DNA of 64,000 bases from Lutraria lutraria (Eukaryota > Mollusca > Bivalvia > Venerida > Mactridae), in contig OZ026840.1 of the NCBI GenBank assembly GCA_964023205.1, forward strand, positions 29,392,064 through 29,456,063, written 5' to 3'. The notes under the pieces were generated by a model, which saw only the letters and a list, made by a program, of their open reading frames with translations, made no database searches and was not told where the DNA came from. The translations under genes were made by a program, and so were the position numbers. This document shows positions 56,180-64,000 of the stretch, in pieces; position 1 is the first letter of the stretch, and the number at the start of each line of letters is the position of its first letter.

Positions 56180-57737
56180 ATCATGTAACTCAGTTTTCGG
56201 AGCATAATTTAGTGTCATTTCACCTAAAATTTAGCGTTTAATTCGCTAGTGTGATGATAACGGTCACCCGGCAAATCACACTTTAAACAGTCAACATCCG
56301 CAGATAAATAGTCCACTACAATTGGGCGAAATAATAAAAAAAACCTCCCATGGATCACAAAATTTAATTTCACATTAAAGAAATCATTTGTTAACAATTA
56401 CAAATTTGGTGAAAAATATTCAAAACAACAATTGAATACACAAAAACATACGCGCATTAATTTAAATAGTCGAGTGGGTGGAGCCAAAAAGTGTTCTCAT
56501 GCTACTATAGCATCCTATTGACCTGAGAACACATAATGTTCTCAGGTCATGTGTTATCAGGCAGTTACCATGGCAGTTGCATGATAAATAGTACAGTATA
56601 ACCTCACACACCAAACACTTCAATATTACGACCACTTCATTTTAACGATCACGGATTGTCTTACATCGGGCCGATTTTCAATATTTCCTCTCAATGCCAA
56701 TTTTACAAAGTTAGTCATAATACATGTATTAAAGTTTTTTTTTAAATTGTCGCTAATTATAGTGTTTGGTGTTGTTATATATCAAGTATCAAGTATAAAT
56801 TTCTTCGGCTTATTTATACAACCCCGTTACTCAATTTCTGGCGATATTTTGATTTTGGTATCATTTTACGTGTCGACGAGTTCTTTACAATGAACATACT
56901 TACCTGCTTCTAGATCTCCCCTAAATAAAGTGAATCCAAATTCCTCAAACCCGTAACTCGCTCATAGACGCCAAACTTCAAAACACCAAATGCGGTTTTC
57001 TCAGAATAAAAAGAAATGACATACGGGTTTGTGGAAATAAGCCGACGTAATACCATGGTAATAATAATTATTACATTAGAATACAGCTGACATTGGTTAC
57101 CCCGGGAAAATCCCTAATATATACATCAAATAGAAACAGTTCAATGCTTGCTCTACATTAAAGATGCAGAAGTTTTTTAGTACTAGCAAATTATTTTCAA
57201 TCTAAAAAACCTATTTACAGACGAATATGTTTTTTATTTTGCTAAATTCGACCCGCTTTTCAAGGAATTCCGAATGAAATTTAGTTGTAAAAGTCTTCGA
57301 TTATATTTATAATGGCGTTATAACAAAGCCATCAGTTAAAAGAGAAAAATAGTGTTGCTGTTTTAAATCTGGTACACGAAGGGGAAACCTATTCTTTGTT
57401 TGGATGTAAACGGTTAATCGATTAACCGTTTGTTTGTCCGATTAACCGGTCATTAAATCAGTAATCGATTATTCGAAAGAAATAGGAAGAAGCAAGTAAA
57501 ATATAATACATGTATTAAATTAATAACTACAAAATAAAAATTTTAGTCAATACGCGGATGTTATCTTGTCAATAAGTTGGTCGACCATATGTGCGAACAA
57601 TACAACAGTTGAGCAAATGACATCGATCTGGGACCACTATACACACTTACACATATATCGTTGATTGTTTAATTAAAGACAGAAAAAAGTCAGAAATCAT
57701 TCCCAGCTGGATAAGTAACGTTCCCTTTAACCAAAGT
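56180..57737. other. Noncoding, with a short palindrome
   Basis: Contains the 24-bp palindrome aaacggttaatcgattaacc+gttt near 57408-57431, next to ccgattaaccggtcatt, possibly a small MITE end. No gene seen. Confidence 0.35.
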
Positions 57738-57882
57738 TCACTTTGTGTCACAAGTACGTATCGCCGCGGTCCAGAAAAGAGCCTGTGTAAAACTCGCTTT
57801 TAATCTACTAGGTGGACTGGGGTACACATGACACTCATAACGTCGTCCATTATGTCCAAACACAATTCCTCTACAGAGGTAG
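57738..57882 (-). CDS. Candidate terminal exon, possibly of the sushi gene
   Basis: On the minus strand, a strong acceptor (tatttttttcag) is followed by 47 open codons to TGA (57738-57740): YLCRGIVFGHNGRRYECHVY, PSPPSRLKASFTQALFW, TAAIRTCDTK. Cys spacing and the GHNGRRYEC words look protein-like. But the preceding sushi exon ends in phase 1, and phase 1 here would read a different 27-codon frame (STSVEELCLDIMDDVM...) to a TAA. It could therefore be an exon of another gene, an exon after an unseen one, or a repeat. Confidence 0.25.
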
Positions 57883-59080
57883 CTGAAAAAAATATAAAAA
57901 AATAGGGTCGCATTAAAAGATACATTACGACCTCCCTAAAACAGCCATCAATGGGAAGGATAAAATGGCTGTTGCATCGAGGTGGCTATTGTTGAGAGAG
58001 TGAAACTACGTCATTTTGGGCTACCTGGCTGTAACAGGGAGGTGGCCGATATCTTGGTCATTAATATATTCGTATGGTATTTCCTCCCCTATGGTCAAAA
58101 TTATTATCTCAAAATGGAGCGGGAAGTTTTTGAAACGTTTATAAAATTTATTCGTTGCATTCTATGATAGAAAAAGATTTATTGTGAGATTTTTGTTCAA
58201 AACATGGACAATATTTGAGTTATCGTCCCTTTAGATTTGCATTGAGCAGATACGGCAGAAATGCACAGTACTAGTATAATTATAAAATTAATGCAATGCC
58301 TTAAGGTAGAAAGATACTAACTTCCATATCTCTTTATAAAATGGAGCGGACAAGTCTCGGAAATGTTTATAATTTTTATAGGTTTCCATTAATTATTTAC
58401 CATGAGATTTCCTATGAACGATTTTCCCGTTAAATTTCACTGAAGCCTATCGGAGTAGGCCAATTGTCAAATATATAAGAGAAAAGTGAATCCATTTCAA
58501 TGAAAACTCATGGTAAAAAAACGCAACAACACAATATCAGTCTAATTTGATAAAGAAATATGTAGGTCACAATGAAAAATCAAAAGACATATATATTTTT
58601 CTTTCTATTAACAAGGGCATCAACTCATACAAAAAATCAAAATGTGTCGTAAAATAGATTGAACTCTCAAAGAAATAATGATAATTGGGCAATTCTGTTT
58701 TTTTTTTTTTTGTAAAATAGAAGTAACAGTTTTGTGAAGCATTTAGAAAATACGTCTGAAAAGTACTGTGAGTATCCTAACACCTTAATATCGAATATTA
58801 CTTTATAATGTTGGCAATTTTTAGTTATATTAATAAAAGCTAAAGGTGCCTGCCTACCTTGTAATGTCTGAACATTTCTTTTGACATTTTTCGAGTGTAT
58901 TGGCCGGGACTGTAGTGCTCCAACCGGCGGATCTTGAAAACTTTGTGTTTTGTGTTATTGTGTATTTGTTAACTCCATTTGTACAGACTGAAAATTTAAA
59001 AAGTGAAAAGTTTCATGTTTTGTAGCAAACTCTCTTGTATTTCCATTTTCATTAAATATATCACGATGGTGTATGCCGTA
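57883..59080. other. Noncoding, nothing recognised
   Basis: AT-rich DNA downstream of the sushi gene's last recognised exon. No splice-bounded frame seen. Confidence 0.35.
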
Positions 59081-59164
59081 ATCTATGGAGGTCGTCTGTC
59101 TCGACTTTTTTCTACAACAAATCAAATACATATATTTCCATTTCCTTATACATAAACTTCAAAA

Positions 59165-59478
59165 TCGCCATTACTACTTTCATTATCATCATCACCATCA
59201 TCTTTTCTACTTCCACAGTCACCACCAATACCATCACCACTCTCATCACCGTCATCATCATCATTATCATCGTCATATTCATCAACTTAATAATCATCAT
59301 AAACACCACCACCACCCCTATCATCAGCATCATCATTGACATTTTCATCATCATCATCAACGTCGTTGTCAAAATAATTATTATCACCACCACGGTCACA
59401 ATCATCATCATCAACATCATTATGGTCATCAACACTGCCACCATGATTACCACCATCGCCATTATAACAATAATCCAT
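59165..59478 (+). repeat. (CAT/ATC)n microsatellite
   Basis: About 310 bp of imperfect catcatcac/atcatcgtc triplets. The His-rich frame on the plus strand and the Met/Val- or Asp-rich frames on the minus strand are products of the repeat. Confidence 0.85.
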
Positions 59479-59532
59479 ACCATTATTTCTTTTACTATTT
59501 AATCAATAATTATTATCATTACTTTTACTTAC

Positions 59533-59709
59533 AAGGTCTGCATTCAGCTTCACCCGACCAGTTTCCATGTTTGGTGCAGAAAAGTTTTCTGTTTCCAACA
59601 AGTTCCAATCTACCGCGACATCTTTTGACGCGAACATATTCACCGTATAGATACCTGTCTTTAGTTGGCTTGTAAGCTGTTGATCGCACTGGTGGAGCTC
59701 CACAGAACA
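59533..59709 (-). CDS. Sushi domain 4
   Basis: 177 bp, phase 1-1: FCGAPPVRSTAY, YGEYVRVKRCRG, LFCTKHGNWSGEAECRP. It has the classic CCP pattern with G-N-W-S. Confidence 0.85.
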
Positions 59710-62700
59710 CTGAAACCATACGAGCATATAAAACATACGTATGTGCAAACATACCTTAGAACAATAACCAGCGAAGCTTGAGAGATAGTCTGGATTACCT
59801 GCCCCTAGAGTACTGTGTGAGTTTACGCCGGGAACCAGGATTATAAAGAGAAATACAATATATTATGTGTGTTGTTTTGCTTGACTTGGGTCGTTATTTG
59901 TTTTGTATTATACTAGTACATCTTTGTTCATATCTGACCTTTGTTCACATCTGATCTTTGTTCAAATAACGTCTTTGTTAACACATGACCTTTGTTTAAA
60001 TATGGTCTTTGTTCACATATGACATTTGAGCATAAATGACCTTGTTCACATTTGGCTTTTGTTCATAAATGGCATTTTCCATATATGACCTTCGTTAACA
60101 TTCGACCTTTGTTCACATATGACCTTTGTAAACAAGTGACCGTTAACTCAAGTTTTACTGCACAAACGAGTTACATTTATTACAGTTAACATGTTTTAAC
60201 GAGGCAAACTGGAACTGACCGTTCTAGGCGAGATGAATGGTTGTTGGAGTGTCTGTCAGGATAGGTTCGACTGTGTTATATGGTGACTAGCCAAATGGAT
60301 ACAGACATGTTTTATAGTGAAAAATGTTGGAACTAAATTCCTTTGGTTTTACATTTGAAACCTTCGAAGACTTATTTTCTCATTAGACATTGTCAACAAG
60401 CATCAACAAAGGGTTCTTAGTGTTGCCCACCTTTGATCAGGATGTTGTTGAATAAGGATCCCTTTAATTTTACAAATCGTTCTATATAGTAGCGTTTTTG
60501 TCAATGTAATTATCTAACAGTACCAAATTATTACCACTTAAGTCACAAGTACATATACATAGGCCTACACGTAACACATGCGCAATGATTTTTAATGAAT
60601 CAACAAAGTGATTTACATACAAGCGCAGGTACAATTTATAAAGCATTTCGTAGATCTTTGCCGCTTTAGCAAATAAAAACATATACGATACGTGTGTATG
60701 CTGTAAATACTCACCCTGAACACATTGTGGTATTTTCCCGTTCGGGGTGTTGTAAGTGCCATAACTGCACGTATATTTGGTAGGATCCGGTATGTATGAA
60801 GCTGGACAGGTTAAAACCACGCCATCTCCGTGAACCACTAATGTTCCATCAGCCAAGAAGTCACCATTTGTATTAGTAATCTTTCCTTTGCCGACGATGC
60901 CAGGTACAGTGCAGTTATCTAGAAACAACAAAGTCAAAATTGTACAGTCACAATGACGGGGGTCAATTCTATGACTACACAAAGAAAATAGTACCCTTTA
61001 TATTTAGAACTACAACGAGCCCCTACTATCTGATCCCGGACCCTTTCAAATGGACACCTCTTCCATGAAACCCCATCCACTCTTGACCCACAATCATTAC
61101 TTTTTTTCAATCGCTTCCCTGTCATAAATTTGCAAATGGGCCCAAAAATCCCTTTAAGGGGCTGGATTATATTAAAAGACAGGAAACACGTATGAAATAC
61201 TTGGCATAACCGATAAAACCACAAAGCTGATACCAAGTTATTTTCAACAAATTTCTCAACAGAGAATGATACATTGTCGGATCGAGGTATAAATAGCAAC
61301 AATTAAAAAGGTAACAGAACACAAGTGCATTATTAAGAACGCCTCAGAATTAAGACTGCATGCATGAATACCGCCTCTGTCAATGTGTACCATACGGCAG
61401 CGCTTTTTAGCAATGCGCAATGACCTGTGTTCTATCGCTTGGGGCTTTATGGGTATTTCAAGATGGAAGTTATAAACAAGCAGAGTCAAGCGGACATTGA
61501 AAAGCATGCTGAACTATCGTGTGATATCTGGTTTAAAAGAGCGATAGATGTACGCTTTCAGTTTCTGTAAATTTGAGTAACAGTAGCATAATTATTGTGT
61601 TAATAATATACAATCAATATGGTTGTTTTTGTCATTTTCAATCCTTCCACGGAACTATATTTTAGCGTATGTATAACTATCCAAATACGGCTAGTAATCA
61701 GGTTAAGCGCACGTAGTGACGTGACGCTATGTATAGATTGTCGCCTCTATATTTCGACTACATCCCAAAGGTGATCTAATAAAGAAGTTTTACTGTGTTT
61801 TATACGATTAAATCACTTACTGGGTTGACACACTGGATAAAACGGTTCCCATCTTCCTGACAGAGAGCATTTGAATCTATCTGGTAGTTTTCCTTCCACC
61901 GCCACTGAATGCCCGTCAATACATTCAACCTTGAAACCATCTTCATAGTTACCAGTGATTGTTGCATTTGGTACCATTTGACAACTTTGTTGAACTAGAA
62001 AGGATCAAAGTACTGAAAATACTCTTTGTTCATAGCATGTCAGAAGTGATGTAGCGAGTATCCGAATACTAGGATAATCTAGACGAAAATTGCATTATGT
62101 AGGAATACTAGTATTCATCTCTATGATTGTAGGATCGAAATTTTAATAAATCAAAGTACTGAAAGTACTCTTGGAAAGTAAACTAACATAGACTTGCTCT
62201 GCAACATTGAACGGGGAACATGTTTAACAATTCCATGGCTGATGTAGAAAAACGTAGTACTTTGGTTTGCATCAACATTCATGTTCGCCGAGCGAGCTAC
62301 GGCTTTAGAAAGATTGATTATCGTTCAAGAACAATTGTCATATTAATTAAAGAAACTTATAATTTGATTTTTGACAAGAACAGAGTGTTTAATATCGTTG
62401 GATTCGTCTTGAAACGTTCTTGTGACCTCACGCATTTAATAAAACAAAATACAGTAGTTATATGCTTCTGAAATTAATGTCACGTGGATTTTTAGTTAAA
62501 ACAAGAGACAATCTTCGCTCCCATATACGCCGATTTAATTTCAGATTGCAATTTGCGTGAAGAATAGAATACTCGTAAGTTTGTAGATTTTGAAAACACA
62601 TATTTAAGTCAGTATTCTAGTACCTTTAATTTATGGCTTACATAGTCTATGTCAAAGCTATGCTACCTTTATCAACATACCTTCACATTTGATGAATTTT

Positions 62701-63843
62701 AGGTCAAATTCCCATTTCCCATTGTCACAAAACACTGTGTTGTCGTCTTCTACTCCCGGTGTCTTATATTTGCATGAAACATTTACCTTTAAAAGTAAGA
62801 AGATGTCTTAAAGAATACTACAAAAGACACTAGTAAATACACTTCCACATAATCAACTGAATATAACTGACATACTCTTCAAAATTGGCATACATTTGAC
62901 AAAACGATGCTTCAATTATTTTATATTTTACTAGGACTGACTGGTTAGAATGCAAATTAGAAGTTCATATCATTTAAATATTTATTTTTTTCTAAGAATT
63001 TTCTAAAAACTCGGGACCAGCTGATGTGTACGGTTTAGATATAAGAAAGGTTCGGTTTAGAAAGGATTCCGGATAAGAAAGGTCCAGTTTATAAAGAATT
63101 CCGGATAAGAAAAGTACGGTTTAGAAAGAATTCTGGATAAGAAAGGTTCGGTTTAGAAAGAATTCCGAATGAGAAAGGTACGGTTTAGAAAGAATTCCGG
63201 ATAAAAAAGGTTCAGTTTCTAAAGGATTCCGGATAAGAAAGGTACGGTTTAGAAAGAATTCCGGATAAGAAAGGTACGGTTTAGGAACGATTCTGGATAA
63301 GAACGAATCGGTTTAGAAAGGATAACAGATAAGAAAGGTACTGTTTAGAAAGGATTCCGAATTAGAAAGGTTAGGTTTAGAAAGAATTCCGGATAAGAAA
63401 GGTACGATTTAGAAAGGATTCCAGATAAGAAAGGTACGGTTTAGTAAGAATTCCGGATAAGAAAGGTACGGTTTAAAAGAATTCCGGATAAGAAAGGTAC
63501 GGTTTAGAAAGGATTCCAGATAAGAAAGGTACGGTTAAGAAGGAATTCCGGATAAGAAAGGTACGGTCTAGAAGGAATTCTGGATAAAAAAGGAACGGTC
63601 TAGAAGGAATTCTGGATAAAAAAGGAACGGTTCAGATGGTATTCTGGATAAGAAAGGTTCGGTTTAGAAAGGATTCCAGATAAGAAAGGTTCGGTTTAGA
63701 AAGGATTTTCGGATTATTAAGGACTGGAATATTGAGACTTTACTGTACCATGTCATCTGACGGAATCTCATCTCCCTGTACTACAGTTTCGCCATGATAA
63801 GTCAACAGGTATTTCTCGGCGTCAAACTTAACGACACACCTTT
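59533..63843 (-). CDS. Multi-sushi (CCP) domain protein, partial (five exons)
   Basis: In transcription order: exons 63843-63749, 62786-62681, 61994-61821, 60918-60715 and 59709-59533, all GT..AG, with phases 1-0, 0-1, 1-1, 1-1 and 1-1. They encode four consecutive sushi/CCP domains, the first split by an intron. Such domains are extracellular beta modules with four Cys (1-3, 2-4 disulfides), found in complement regulators, SVEP1-like adhesion proteins and bivalve haemocyte proteins. No signal peptide, membrane segment or stop is in view, so the gene extends beyond the window at its 5' end and probably past 59533 at its 3' end. The phase-1 modular exons are typical of shuffled extracellular domains. 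The specific protein cannot be named. Confidence 0.8.
59930..60145 (+). repeat. Degenerate ~20-bp tandem repeat
   Basis: About eleven copies of a unit like cctttgttcacatatga, in the intron between sushi exons 3 and 4. Confidence 0.7.
60715..60918 (-). CDS. Sushi domain 3
   Basis: 204 bp, phase 1-1: NCTVPGIVGKGKITNTNGDF, VVLTCPASY, YTCSYGTYNTPNGKIPQC. The usual Trp before the last Cys is replaced (GTY), and the segment there is longer. Confidence 0.8.
61821..61994 (-). CDS. Sushi domain 2
   Basis: 174 bp, phase 1-1: QSCQMVPNATITGNY, GFKVECIDGHSV, FKCSLSGRWEPFYPVCQP. It has four Cys, with GRWEP before the last one. Confidence 0.8.
62681..63843 (-). CDS. Sushi domain 1 (two exons)
   Basis: Exon 63749-63843 encodes RCVVKFDAEKYLLTYHGETV and GDEIPSDDM. 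Exon 62681-62786 continues VNVSCKYKTPG, TVFCDNGKWEFDLKFIKCE. The four Cys and the G.W before the last Cys fit CCP. The intron between them (phase 0) holds the 32-bp minisatellite. Confidence 0.75.
63040..63715 (+). repeat. 32-bp minisatellite in a sushi-gene intron
   Basis: About 21 copies of ggtacggtttagaaagaatt+ccggataagaaa, with c/t and g/a variants. It ends in tttcggattattaaggactg, which resembles the reverse complement of the pogo/Tigger-like terminus at 63918. Confidence 0.9.
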
Positions 63844-63917
63844 CTGGAAAAAAACGCACATTGACAGACTTGAAAATTATCAGCCGGTTGGTGATATCGA
63901 AAGATTAATTTTCATAC

Positions 63918-64000
63918 AGTAGAACCTTAATTATCCGAAAATTACTTGTCCGAAATATTATGAGTTCGAAAAAATCCATGGTTTCGGACAATCCGTGCTA
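63918..64000 (+). mobile_element. pogo/Tigger-like (Tc1-mariner) terminus, cut by window edge
   Basis: TA followed by cagtagaaccttaattatcc, the form of Tigger/pogo terminal inverted repeats, with subterminal ttgtccgaa/ggacaat words. The rest is outside the window. Confidence 0.6.

Noticed and set aside
59085..59339. His-rich open frame (and Met/Val- and Asp-rich frames on the other strand)
   Set aside because: Direct translation of a CAT/ATC microsatellite; no start context, splice sites or domain.
62220..62471. 83-codon plus-strand frame
   Set aside because: Lies in an intron of the minus-strand sushi gene, with no motif or splice context.

Overview
The window is animal (metazoan) nuclear DNA, most probably from a bivalve mollusc. 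It is AT-rich, its genes are split into small exons with GT..AG introns, and it is crowded with interspersed repeats whose ends read like those common in clam and mussel genomes (for example ACAAGAGGGCCAAGATGGCC...CTATATCGCTCAC). There is no bacterial gene organisation, rRNA gene, CRISPR array or convincing functional tRNA gene. The species assignment is an inference; no search was run.

Layout. 0-14.5 kb is a pile of DNA transposons: a MULE-like element with a 9-bp target duplication (138-550), an element with a 7-bp duplication (2615-3375), a 6.5-kb element with 35-bp inverted ends and a decayed THAP exon (3796-10323), a 3.77-kb palindromic satellite-filled element with ~120-bp inverted ends (10331-14101), and the N-terminal part of a PIF/Harbinger transposase cut off by that element (14102-14491, minus).

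15.0-30.0 kb holds the main gene (plus strand). I assembled 15 exons whose phases all fit. They encode, in order: an SGNH-hydrolase-like domain (GDSN ... DGLHLNP), a basic linker, a C2H2 finger, a 2A-type ribosome-skipping motif (DVEQNPGP) ending exactly at a splice donor, two more C2H2 fingers, and a 3.2-kb last exon with a cysteine-rich KDZ-type (HMGXB3/CxC5-like) transposase region. The reading frame then stops, but the rest of the transposase core lies in the -1 frame (29003-29980), overlapping at ATGA, with a T TTT TTA slippery heptamer just before the stop. The model is one locus giving up to three products through ribosome skipping and -1 frameshifting. This is the most interesting object in the window.

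30-50 kb is repeat-rich: elements with a small hairpin at each end, a 1.25-kb G-rich 26-bp minisatellite (31.6-32.9 kb), tRNA-derived SINEs, hAT-type MITEs with target duplications, nested insertions, and remnants on the minus strand of an NADPH-dependent flavoprotein reductase (39.0 and 41.0 kb), apparently broken.

49.7-54 kb has a promoter-like region (two CRE palindromes, an NRF-1 site, two YY1-like sites), followed by a two-exon small gene and the last three exons of another gene, both unrecognised. 54-59 kb is mostly noncoding and includes a ~140-bp near-perfect palindrome. 59.5-63.9 kb carries five exons of a multi-sushi (CCP) domain protein on the minus strand, with a 32-bp minisatellite and a ~20-bp degenerate repeat in its introns. 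The window ends inside a pogo/Tigger-like terminal repeat.
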